DNA from: Billgrantia desiderata
GTDB lineage: Bacteria > Pseudomonadota > Gammaproteobacteria > Pseudomonadales > Halomonadaceae
NCBI GenBank assembly: GCA_011742915.1
Contig: JAAQTN010000010.1
Coordinates: 60,053 to 124,052 of the forward strand
DNA length: 64,000 nt
Direction of reading: 5' to 3'
Shown: piece after piece, positions 25,754-33,222 of the stretch
Layout: each line of letters starts with the position of its first letter
Position numbering within the stretch: the first letter of the stretch is position 1
The notes under the pieces: generated by a model
Databases searched by the model: none
What the model saw: only the letters and a program-made list of their open reading frames with translations
Told to the model about the DNA's origin: nothing
Program-made: the position numbers and the translations under genes

Positions 25754-27067
25754 ATGCACAAGACACTCCCCACCCTGGCTTGCCTGGGCCTGCTGGCTGC
25801 CGTTCCGGCGATGGCCCAGAACACCGACGAAAACGTTCCCGAATGGAGCGATGCGCTACTGGAAGCCGCCAGCCAGGTGACGCTCGGCCCACGGCCGCTG
25901 TTCCTGGTCAATGACATGAGCGAGGAGACCGAACGCGAGCGCGAGCTCAAGGCCGAACTGCTGGAGTGCGCCGCACGGCACACCGACTGGCAGCCGGACG
26001 ATCTGGTCATCTCCCATCGCGGCGCACCGCTACAGTTCCCCGAGCACACCCTCGAATCCTACCTGGCCGGCGTTCAGGGCGGTGCCGGTATCGTGGAATG
26101 CGACGTGACCTTCACCGGCGACAACGAACTCGTGTGCCGCCACGCCCAGTGCGACCTGCACTACACCACCAACATCGTCGAGACGGAGCTGGCCGAGCAG
26201 TGCAGCGTCCCGCCGGAGATCGACCCCGACAGCGGCGAACTGACCAATGCCGCCGAGATTCGCTGCTGTACCAGCGACATCACCCTGGCCGAGTTCCGCA
26301 CCCTGCGTGGCACCATGGAAGGGGCCAACCGGGAAGCGCGCAGCATCGAGGAGTATCTGGCCGGCACGCCCGCCTGGCGCACCGATCTCTACGCCACGCG
26401 CGGCACCCTGATGAGCCACGCCGATACCGTCGCGCTGTTCAAGGATCTGGGTGTGAAGATGACCCCGGAGCTCAAGGAGCCCGAGGTGGAGGTGCCCTTC
26501 AACGGCATGAGCCAGGAGGACTACGCCCAGAAGCTGATCGACGAGTACAAGGCGGCGGACGTGCCGCCAGGCGACGTCTTCGCCCAGTCCTTCAATCTCG
26601 ACGATGTACTCTACTGGATTGAGCACGAGCCCGAGTTCGGCGAGCAGGCGGTCTACCTGGACGGCCGCTATGGCGATGAAGACTTCGACCATACCGACCC
26701 CGATACCTGGTCGCCGAGCATGGAGGAGCTGGCCGAACGGGGCGTTCGCATCCTCGCGCCGCCGACCTGGATGCTGTTGGCGGCCAACCCGGAGTTCACC
26801 GAGAACGAGAGCCGCATCGTGCCCTCAACGTATGCCGAGCAGGCCCAGGAGGCGGGGCTGCAGCTGATCACCTGGACGCTGGAGCGCTCCGGCCCGCTGG
26901 CGGAAGGTGGGCAGTGGTATCACCAGACCACGGAAGAGGTCATCCGGCGCGAAGGCGACAAACTGATCACCCTCGATACGCTGGTGCAGGATGTCGGAGT
27001 GATCGGCATCTTCACCGATTGGCCCGCCACCGTGAGCTTTTATGCCAATTGCATGCGGCAGGATTGA
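25754..27067 (+). CDS. Exported glycerophosphodiester phosphodiesterase-like protein
   Basis: 437 residues with a signal peptide (LPTLACLGLLAAVPAMAQ). The GDPD domain begins at SHRGAPLQFPEHTLESY, with metal ligands in the following IVECDVTF and a catalytic-His region HAQCDL. It ends in a typical QLITWTLERSG segment. Long insertions carry several Cys residues (CSVPPEI..., RCCTSDI), unusual for cytoplasmic GDPDs and consistent with periplasmic disulfides. It hydrolyses glycerophosphodiesters to glycerol-3-phosphate and an alcohol. Start after the LysE gene, weak AAGGAAG site. Confidence 0.85.
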   Translation: MHKTLPTLACLGLLAAVPAMAQNTDENVPEWSDALLEAASQVTLGPRPLFLVNDMSEETERERELKAELLECAARHTDWQPDDLVISHRGAPLQFPEHTLESYLAGVQGGAGIVECDVTFTGDNELVCRHAQCDLHYTTNIVETELAEQCSVPPEIDPDSGELTNAAEIRCCTSDITLAEFRTLRGTMEGANREARSIEEYLAGTPAWRTDLYATRGTLMSHADTVALFKDLGVKMTPELKEPEVEVPFNGMSQEDYAQKLIDEYKAADVPPGDVFAQSFNLDDVLYWIEHEPEFGEQAVYLDGRYGDEDFDHTDPDTWSPSMEELAERGVRILAPPTWMLLAANPEFTENESRIVPSTYAEQAQEAGLQLITWTLERSGPLAEGGQWYHQTTEEVIRREGDKLITLDTLVQDVGVIGIFTDWPATVSFYANCMRQD

Positions 27068-27077
27068 ACGTGGGAAT

Positions 27078-27102
27078 ACGCCGGCGGCCAGGTCGTCGGC
27101 GT
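27078..27102. terminator. Possible shared hairpin terminator
   Basis: ACGCCG ... CGGCGT arms with a GC-rich interior, followed on the plus strand by TTGTCTT. It sits between the convergent phosphodiesterase and NTF2-like genes. The U-tract is weak. Confidence 0.35.
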
Positions 27103-27120
27103 TGTCTTGCCGGGCGGGTC

Positions 27121-27516
27121 TCAGAGCGGCTGCGTAGCGGCACGCGTGAAGTGCAGTGACAGCACGCGCCACTGCCCATCCAGCTTTTGCCATAGCTCGC
27201 TGAAAAAGAGGTTCGGCCGGGTTCGCGCATCGCCCACGACTCGGCCCTGTCCGTGGACGGACACCAGTTCGCCGAAGGACATCAACTTGACGATGTCATC
27301 CTCGGCGCGACTACCGCGTGCGAACCACTTGCCCCCCGCCACCGCCTCGGCAATGCTGCCGAGCTGATCCAGCTTTCCCAGCAGTCCCGCCTCACTGATC
27401 AACACGAAGTCGTCGCTCTCGATATGATCCAGCACACCGACGTTGCCATCGATGTAGGCGGCGTACCACTGGCGACGGGTCTCCAGCAGCTGTCTCTCTT
27501 GCACTCTGTCCTCCAT
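27121..27516 (-). CDS. NTF2-like (DUF4440/SnoaL-type) protein
   Basis: 131 residues with the cone fold pattern: YAAYIDGNVGVLDHIESDDFVLISEAGLLG, a central helix and a C-terminal WQKLDGQWRVLSLHFT strand pair. DUF4440/SnoaL-type proteins are small ligand-binding or isomerase-like folds; no activity is indicated. The start MEDRVQER is chosen over a longer reading. A perfect palindrome lies about 107-134 bases upstream (27623-27650). Confidence 0.7.
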   Translation of the reverse strand: MEDRVQERQLLETRRQWYAAYIDGNVGVLDHIESDDFVLISEAGLLGKLDQLGSIAEAVAGGKWFARGSRAEDDIVKLMSFGELVSVHGQGRVVGDARTRPNLFFSELWQKLDGQWRVLSLHFTRAATQPL

Positions 27517-27622
27517 AAGCCTGGCTCTTGGACCGGCAAAGACCCACCGCAAGCACGGCGGGCTTAGGCAAAAGCTTCATGATAGTGCAGTGGACAGGGA
27601 GCGGTATCAGAGATTGACGCGG

Positions 27623-27650
27623 CTGCGTGTAAGCCAACGCTTACACGCAG
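27623..27650. promoter_or_regulatory. Perfect 11-bp inverted repeat matching a GacA-box
   Basis: CTGCGTGTAAG-CCAACG-CTTACACGCAG. The inner part, TGTAAG-N6-CTTACA (27628-27645), equals the upstream activating site known for the GacA/UvrY response regulator. It lies upstream of the NTF2-like gene and downstream of the HIT gene. No T-run follows on either strand, so a simple terminator is less likely. Confidence 0.45.
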
Positions 27651-27672
27651 TTTGCAAAACGAGAAACCCCTC

Positions 27673-28065
27673 TCAGGTCAGAGCCCCGCGTATCCGATCG
27701 GCATTCTCGGCCAGCTGCTCGGGACTTGCCTGCGGCAGGCCTTCGACCCGGATATCCTGCATGGTATCGATAGGCACCAAATGCAGATGCACATGGGGCA
27801 CCTCGAGGCCGACGATCATCATGCCCACTCGCTCGCAAGGAAAGGCCCGCTTCAGCGCCTTGGCCAACTTCTGCGAAACCGCCATGAGATGAGCGCTCAA
27901 GTCTATCGGCATGTCATCCCAGTGATCGATCTCCTCGCGTGGAATGACCAGCAGATGGCCTGGTTTCATGGGGTTGAGGGTCATGATCGCCACGCAGCGC
28001 TCGTCGGACCAGACGAACTCCGCCGGCAGTTCACCGTGAATGATGCGGGAAAAGACACTCGCCAT
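27673..28065 (-). CDS. HIT-family nucleotide hydrolase
   Basis: 130 residues: N-terminal FSRIIHGELPAEFVWSDERCVAI, then GHLLVIPREEIDHW and the histidine triad HVHLHLVPI with catalytic middle His. Family members hydrolyse or transfer nucleoside phosphoramidates and dinucleotides in the cytoplasm. AGGGAG ribosome site. It stands alone on the minus strand. Confidence 0.9.
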   Translation of the reverse strand: MASVFSRIIHGELPAEFVWSDERCVAIMTLNPMKPGHLLVIPREEIDHWDDMPIDLSAHLMAVSQKLAKALKRAFPCERVGMMIVGLEVPHVHLHLVPIDTMQDIRVEGLPQASPEQLAENADRIRGALT

Positions 28066-28429
28066 TTCGCTACTCCCTGTTCGAAAACCTCAAGATGCCA
28101 CAAGCTCGAAGGCCCGTCTCCTGCGTACGGGGCCGGCATCTCTCGCCACCGTGTCCGGCACCTTCATCGGTCCCTTCATCGGTCTATGACGCCGTCCACC
28201 GCCCCGAGACCCGGGCGACTCTCGTCGTTGCAGCCTACACCGCCCCAACCGTCTCCAAAAGGAGACACTCAAGCCATTGTTTTCATTGGATTTAAATGGA
28301 ACAGGCCAGTTTGTGTCGCCATATACCTACACTCCAGCGCCGATATCGACCCAGCAAGTCAGGACGGCCCGCTCACCCATCTGCAGAACAAAGCCACAAC
28401 ACACTGTTTTAAATAGATAATAAAAATCA

Positions 28430-28648
28430 TGGCACTATTTTCGCTAGTACACTGGCAGAGCGATACGACGGCCCGAATGGCAATCCAGGCCACGTATCCG
28501 GAGGCTCCCTGCCAGGGAATGGCATGATGCGGAAAGGAATCCGCCGAGTCTCTTTCGTTTCCACCGGTCGAAGGCACGCTTTGCGATTGAGTTAGCACTA
28601 TCCTTTAGTTCCCTGCGTACTTGGGCCGCTCTGCGGCCCTTTTTTTTT
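28430..28648 (+). ncRNA. Candidate small RNA or attenuated leader with GGA-loop hairpins
   Basis: A GATAAT element at 28416-28421 could start a transcript near 28430 that would end at the intrinsic terminator 28623-28648. Inside are two adjacent hairpins: TGCC/GGCA with loop AGGGAAT (28510-28524) and GCGGA/TCCGC with loop AAGGAA (28529-28544). GGA in a hairpin loop is the binding element of CsrA/RsmA, so a Csr/Rsm-type RNA is one possibility. Ends are estimates. A leader controlling the downstream cyclase is the alternative. Confidence 0.35.
28623..28648 (+). terminator. Strong orphan rho-independent terminator
   Basis: GGGCCGC-TCT-GCGGCCC, a perfect seven-base stem with a three-base loop, followed by nine T. 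No plus-strand protein gene precedes it within 1.5 kb. Confidence 0.9.
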
Positions 28649-28731
28649 CGCAGCGAAGCAGTAACGGAGCCCTGTTCACAGATACCTTCGATACACAGCT
28701 ACCTTCATCAGCAGTCAGGGATGAGACGAAC

Positions 28732-29628
28732 ATGCGCACGAAGCCACAGTCTCCGCTGATCAATACCCCCAGCCTGGCCGGCCTGGCCTTGGCGGTCGCT
28801 CTACTGTTCGATGCTGCACTCTCCATTCAGGGCCTGGTACCGGAGCAAGCCAGCCTTTTCCCCGCGCTTGCTCATTTCCTCGACACCCAGATCGCTGAGA
28901 GACTCCACACCGGCACGGCACTCATTGCCTTCACCAGCGGCATCATGCTGGCCATATCGCTGATCCTGATTCCCATGCAGCGGGTCTATCGCGCCCGTGA
29001 AGCTCAGCTTCTACGCGAGCGCGAACGCCTCGAGGCCTACAACGCCGAGCTCGCCCAACAGGCGGCCAGCGACGGACTGCTGGGCATTGCCAATCGTCGC
29101 GAATTCGAGCGGGTGCTCAAGCTGGAGTGGCGCCGGGCGGCACGTGAACGCCAGCCACTCGGCCTGCTGATGATCGACATCGACTGCTTCAAGCGCTTCA
29201 ACGACAGCTACGGCCACCAGCATGGGGACGCCTGCCTGCGTGCCGTGGCTGACGTACTGAAGACCGCCGCCGCTCGGCCTGGCGATCTGGTGGCCCGCTA
29301 TGGTGGCGAAGAGATGGTCGTACTGATGCCCCATACCTCGCTCGAAGGTGCCAACCGCATGGCCGAGCGCATCCACACCATGCTGGCGGAGCGCGCTCTG
29401 TCTTTCCCCGACTCCCCCGTGGCAGCAAACGTCACGGTCAGCATCGGCGTCTCTTCACTGCTGCCCGTACGCGATGCCAAGCGCGCCACCCTCGTCAAAC
29501 TGGCCGACGAAGGGCTCTACCTGGCCAAGGAAGCAGGGCGCAACCGAACGGCCAGCGTTCCCCATCTGCGCCTCCTCCACTCGGCAGATGACTCGGAAAC
29601 CTGGGCCAGCCGGGAACACAGAGCCTGA
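28732..29628 (+). CDS. Membrane diguanylate cyclase (GGDEF)
   Basis: 298 residues. Two membrane helices (LAGLALAVALLFDAALSIQGL and TALIAFTSGIMLAISLILIP) flank a short periplasmic loop; a coiled-coil linker leads to a GGDEF domain with DIDCFKRFNDSYGHQHGD and active-site YGGEEM (GGEEF-type, intact). It should make c-di-GMP at the membrane. No RxxD inhibitory site is evident before the signature. The start MRTKPQSP is chosen at the ATG 83 bases after the terminator; the reading frame remains open upstream into that terminator but lacks a better start. Confidence 0.85.
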   Translation: MRTKPQSPLINTPSLAGLALAVALLFDAALSIQGLVPEQASLFPALAHFLDTQIAERLHTGTALIAFTSGIMLAISLILIPMQRVYRAREAQLLRERERLEAYNAELAQQAASDGLLGIANRREFERVLKLEWRRAARERQPLGLLMIDIDCFKRFNDSYGHQHGDACLRAVADVLKTAAARPGDLVARYGGEEMVVLMPHTSLEGANRMAERIHTMLAERALSFPDSPVAANVTVSIGVSSLLPVRDAKRATLVKLADEGLYLAKEAGRNRTASVPHLRLLHSADDSETWASREHRA

Positions 29629-29826
29629 GCGGCGCAAGCCGGCTACTGTCTCTTACAGCCAACATCGCCAAACAACGCCCATCACGCAGCCTTCTTCTGC
29701 AAACATGCAGCAGTGTGAAATTGGTGGGTTGCCTCATGCAGCAACGGCGGGTACTATCCATAACGCTCACCAGCACCTCATCGATGGAAGCGATAACCGC
29801 CAACACGATCAACCCGAGGTAAAATC

Positions 29827-30207
29827 ATGGGAGCTCGACCAAAGAAGTTGCTCGCTTGTGGCCTGGCAGGGATGCTCGCGGTGTTCGCCGCCCATGCTTC
29901 TGCCCACGAGCCTGACGCCCAGGAGGAAGGCATCGCCTCCTTCTACAGCGACCGCTTCCAGGGCGCCACCACGGCCAGCGGCGAACCCTTCGACCAGCAA
30001 GCGCTGACCGCCGCCCACCCCAGCCTTCCCCTCGGTACCAAGGTGATCGTCACCCGGGCCGACACTGGGCAAGAGGTGGAGGTCCTGATCAATGATCGCG
30101 GCCCCTTCGTCGAAGGGCGGATCATCGACCTCTCCAAACGCGCGGCACGCGAACTCGGTATGTTGAACCGCGGCGTGGCGCCGGTCATGGTCACCACCAT
30201 TCAGTAA
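29827..30207 (+). CDS. Short RlpA-like double-psi beta-barrel protein, exported
   Basis: 126 residues with a signal peptide ([20 protein letters not shown]) and one RlpA/DPBB domain: [39 protein letters not shown] and [25 protein letters not shown], with the catalytic-type Asp. RlpA cleaves denuded peptidoglycan at septa. This copy lacks the SPOR domain and lipobox, so it is a short periplasmic variant. GAGG site before the ATG. Confidence 0.85.
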   Translation: MGARPKKLLACGLAGMLAVFAAHASAHEPDAQEEGIASFYSDRFQGATTASGEPFDQQALTAAHPSLPLGTKVIVTRADTGQEVEVLINDRGPFVEGRIIDLSKRAARELGMLNRGVAPVMVTTIQ

Positions 30208-30371
30208 TCCTGCCAGCCCCTTTCATTCCTGCCGGGCCTGTCGGTCCGGTGGCTGCCGTGCATGCGTGCCGAGACTACAGTTTTTCCGAATTTGGACGAT
30301 ATTCATATCAAGCGACGACCGGCCGTAAGAGCCTAAGCGCTTTTTTGCTATCGCATGGCGTAGGGAAAAAC

Positions 30372-30611
30372 ATGAACAGTCTCAATGCACAGATCGAGCT
30401 GTCGAATGAGCGGGCACAGGCGTCAAGCAATGCAGCCCTTTGCAAGCGTCTGGTCCTGGCCAAGATTCAGCTCGACCGACTCGAGCAGGACGGCACCTGC
30501 AAAGACCTGAGTGCACTCAGCGCAGCACGCGTGGAGTTCGCTCTCGCCTCACGGGCACTGGCTGATGCGCTGATCGCTCAGGAAGCACTGGACGCCCCCA
30601 GTCACACCTGA
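30372..30611 (+). CDS. Small helical protein, unknown
   Basis: 79 residues, mostly predicted helix (NAALCKRLVLAKIQLDRLEQDGTCK, LSAARVEFALASRALADALIAQEAL), no membrane segment. The start MNSLNAQIELSNERA has AGGGA six bases upstream. Its last 95 bases overlap the convergent phosphatase gene. Not recognised. Confidence 0.5.
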   Translation: MNSLNAQIELSNERAQASSNAALCKRLVLAKIQLDRLEQDGTCKDLSALSAARVEFALASRALADALIAQEALDAPSHT

Positions 30612-31149
30612 TCGGCCAACCCATGTAGCGCAGCACCTGCCAGCCCAGCAGGCCGGGGCAGACCAGGTACGGGGTGGCATTGGCCAGTCGAGGGCCGTGT
30701 GGGGTACCGATCAGCTGCGCGCGGATGACCCGGAACACCCCCGAGTGGGCGACGATCAGCGGCAGCTCTGAGCTTGCCAGCACACCGTTCATTGCTGCCA
30801 GCACCCGCGCCTGGAAAGCCCCCCAGCTCTCGCCGCCTGGCGGAGTGTCTGCGTAGGCGGGCTGCTGGGTCAGGGGCAGTCGGTCCAGCCGGCCCCAGTC
30901 GCGCTCATCGAGCCCACTCAGGCGGACGACCGGTTGGCCGGGCACCGCCAACTCGGCGGTGCGCCAAGCGCGCTGCAAGGTGCTGGTCACGACCCGGCTC
31001 CAGGGTCGGTCCAGCCAGGCGGCGGCCTGCCGTGCCTGGGCCTTGCCCAGAGTGGTCAGCGGCACGTCGCTGCGCCCGCAGATGCGCTGCTCCCGGTTCA
31101 ACTGCGTCTCGCCGTGGCGGATGAAGACGAAGGGCCTAGCCAGCAGCAT
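30517..31149 (-). CDS. Histidine phosphatase-family protein
   Basis: 210 residues beginning with the RHGETQLNREQRICG catalytic motif (phospho-acceptor His), with the second His in VAHSGVFRVI. The family includes phosphoglycerate mutases and diverse phosphatases. The last ~28 residues (from DWGRPVLP) run antisense through the neighbouring small gene and look like an extension. It overlaps the MBL-hydrolase gene by 14 bases and ends the ABC-transporter operon, so a phosphorylated substrate is a reasonable guess. Confidence 0.82.
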   Translation of the reverse strand: MLLARPFVFIRHGETQLNREQRICGRSDVPLTTLGKAQARQAAAWLDRPWSRVVTSTLQRAWRTAELAVPGQPVVRLSGLDERDWGRLDRLPLTQQPAYADTPPGGESWGAFQARVLAAMNGVLASSELPLIVAHSGVFRVIRAQLIGTPHGPRLANATPYLVCPGLLGWQVLRYMGWPIRCDWGRPVLPERSAHQPVPVRRERTPRVLR

Positions 31150-32179
31150 CGCTTCCCTCCGTCGCCATCATCAACCCGCTGGGTGTCATCAACAGTTCGT
31201 TAACCTTTCTGACATCGGTCGTAAACAGAGGAACCACCTGCCTGGCCCCGAGCTGACGCACCAGGGCCCGCAGATGCGACAACCGCAGGTGGACGTTCCA
31301 ACGCTGCCAGTCGACCTCGCCGGCCACACGCTGGCGCTGGCGCCGGGGCGTGAGGTAACCCGTGTGCAGCAGGCGATGCGCCGGCCAGTCGTGCGGATCG
31401 TCGTCGCGGTCCGCCACCAGCCATAGCGAGGGGGACGTCGGGCGAGGCGCGTCGAGCAGCTGGCGAATGGCCGCATCGCCCCCCACCCGGCGCAGCGAGC
31501 GTGGCAGTTCCAGCAGCGCCTCTAGTCCCTTCCGGCAGACGGAATCCAGATCCCACGTAATGCCGAGACGCGGCGCCAGGGTATCGAGCCACAGTGCCAT
31601 CTCCAGCGCGCGGCCCGAAGCCGGTACCGGCAGCACTCGCGGCTCGCTCAAACGCCGGGCAATGGCCTCACGGCACTGCGCCTGAGGAACATCGTAGATC
31701 CCGTAGGAGGCATCCAGCAGCGCAACGCGCGCCGGCGGCGGTTCGTCGAAGGGGAGCAGCAGCGATTCGAGACAGGCATCGCCACTGTAGAACACTCCGC
31801 CCGCCACGCCGAGATGCAACCACACGCCGCCCAGCGAATGGCCCGCCTGACCGGTCGTGACCGGTATACCGGCAATCCGGCATTCGCCGCGCTCGGGCAA
31901 CGGGCGCCAGTCGCGCCCGGGCGGCAGCGCGGCCGCCACCGGCGACGTGCAGTAGAGCGGCAGCTCGCCTGGCAGCGCCGTCACGCCGCCGATGTGATCG
32001 ATATGGTCGTGAGTGATCAGCACCGCGTCGACATCGAGCCCTGCCGCCCATTCGTTCGATTGACCCGGGTGCAGCGCGCCGCCGGCATCGAGCAGCAGCC
32101 GCTTGCCCTCGGCCTCGACCAGGATGGCGGCGGGCGCCTTCCCGCCCAGGCCGCTGAGCACCTCGATGCGCAGGCTCAT
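31136..32179 (-). CDS. MBL-fold metallo-hydrolase
   Basis: 347 residues with the metal-binding THDHIDHIGG motif near residue 62, a later GHSLGG His and SGDACLES Asp, then a long C-terminal half of unknown fold. Such zinc/iron hydrolases act on esters, phosphodiesters or nucleic acids. The ATG overlaps the ABC-ATPase stop (ATGA), so MSLRIEVLSG is the likely start. Coupling to the importer suggests it processes the imported compound. Confidence 0.82.
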   Translation of the reverse strand: MSLRIEVLSGLGGKAPAAILVEAEGKRLLLDAGGALHPGQSNEWAAGLDVDAVLITHDHIDHIGGVTALPGELPLYCTSPVAAALPPGRDWRPLPERGECRIAGIPVTTGQAGHSLGGVWLHLGVAGGVFYSGDACLESLLLPFDEPPPARVALLDASYGIYDVPQAQCREAIARRLSEPRVLPVPASGRALEMALWLDTLAPRLGITWDLDSVCRKGLEALLELPRSLRRVGGDAAIRQLLDAPRPTSPSLWLVADRDDDPHDWPAHRLLHTGYLTPRRQRQRVAGEVDWQRWNVHLRLSHLRALVRQLGARQVVPLFTTDVRKVNELLMTPSGLMMATEGSDAAG

Positions 32180-33222
32180 CGATCGGGTTCCAGGCACCAG
32201 CCCTCGCGCAGCAGCAGCGCTACATCATGTCCTTCGACCAGCGCGGCGTGATGATAGGCCAGCAGCGCCTCGCCGCTTTCGAGGCGCAGGTGCAGTTCGT
32301 AGCGCTCGCCGCGGAAGGTCGCACTCTCCACCCGTGCCCGCAGCCCCCGCTGAGAAGACAACTCGGGCAGTAGCATGACGTGCTCCGGACGCACCAGCAC
32401 CGGCTGGGTGCGCTCGGCGGCAACAGCGGCGAGCCCGCGCATTAAGGTGTCCTCCCCCAGTCGCTGGCCCGGCCGTCCCGCTGCCACCTGGAGCAGGCTG
32501 CCCTGGCCGATGAAGCCGGCCACCCAGGCACTGCGCGGCTGGCGATAGAGGGCCTCCGGCGTAGCCCACTGCTCCAGCCGACCGTCGCGCATCACCGCAA
32601 TGCGGTCCGCCAGCGACATCGCCTCGCTCTGGTCGTGGGTGACGTAGATCATGGTCGCCCCGGTGCGGCGGTGAAAGTCGCGAAAGCTCTGCTCCATGGC
32701 CGCGCGCAGGTGGCGGTCGAGATTGGCCAGGGGCTCGTCGAGCAGCACCACATCCGGATCGGCGACCAGGCAGCGGGCCAGCGCCACACGCTGACGCTGG
32801 CCGCCGCTGAGCTCCTGCGGCGAACGCTCGGCGTAGGCGGCAAGATCCACCAGGTCCAGTGCCTGGGCCACCCGGCGCCGATAGGCATCGCCTTCCAGGC
32901 GGCGCAGCTTTAGCGGGTAGCCGACGTTGTCGGCCACGCTCATGTGCGGCCACAGCGCATAGGACTGGAACACCATCGCCATGTTGCGCCGCTCGGGCGG
33001 CACGTGCTGCTCGCGGCTGGCCAGGGTACGCCCTCCCAGGCGAATCTCGCCTTCGCTGAGCGCCTCGAAACCGGCCAGCATGCGCAGCATGGTGGTCTTG
33101 CCGCAGCCACTGGGGCCGAGCAGCGCGACGAACTGGCCCGGCGCGACATCCAGCGACAGCGCATCGACGGCGACCTGCTCGCCGAAGCGCTTGGTCACCC
33201 GATCGATCATCAACCCTGCCAT
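32176..33222 (-). CDS. ABC transporter ATPase (importer)
   Basis: 348 residues: Walker A GPSGCGKTT, Q-loop FQSYALWPHM, signature LSGGQRQRVALAR, Walker B VVLLDEP, and a C-terminal TOBE-like domain. This is the importer ATPase type (FbpC/PotA/PhnT). The start is the ATG at 33222 giving MAGLMIDRVTKRF, with AAGGGAG upstream; it overlaps the permease end by 13 bases. The frame stays open upstream inside the permease gene, but that part is not protein-like. Confidence 0.9.
   Translation of the reverse strand: MAGLMIDRVTKRFGEQVAVDALSLDVAPGQFVALLGPSGCGKTTMLRMLAGFEALSEGEIRLGGRTLASREQHVPPERRNMAMVFQSYALWPHMSVADNVGYPLKLRRLEGDAYRRRVAQALDLVDLAAYAERSPQELSGGQRQRVALARCLVADPDVVLLDEPLANLDRHLRAAMEQSFRDFHRRTGATMIYVTHDQSEAMSLADRIAVMRDGRLEQWATPEALYRQPRSAWVAGFIGQGSLLQVAAGRPGQRLGEDTLMRGLAAVAAERTQPVLVRPEHVMLLPELSSQRGLRARVESATFRGERYELHLRLESGEALLAYHHAALVEGHDVALLLREGWCLEPDR

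Larger units (their letters stand above)
28066..28731. other. 666-base gene-free region
   Basis: Between the HIT gene and the diguanylate cyclase gene I see no protein gene. The region becomes AT-rich around 28400-28440 (TTTTAAATAGATAATAAAAAT), then shows a series of small hairpins and ends in a strong plus-strand terminator. This layout suggests an untranslated RNA or a long leader of the cyclase gene. Confidence 0.5.

Noticed and set aside
27623-27650. Intrinsic terminator of the HIT gene
   Set aside because: Perfect stem but no T-run follows on the minus strand, so I list it as a regulatory palindrome instead.
28430-28620. c-di-GMP riboswitch (GEMM type) upstream of the diguanylate cyclase
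   Set aside because: I looked for the conserved GEMM core and did not find it; only generic hairpins are visible.
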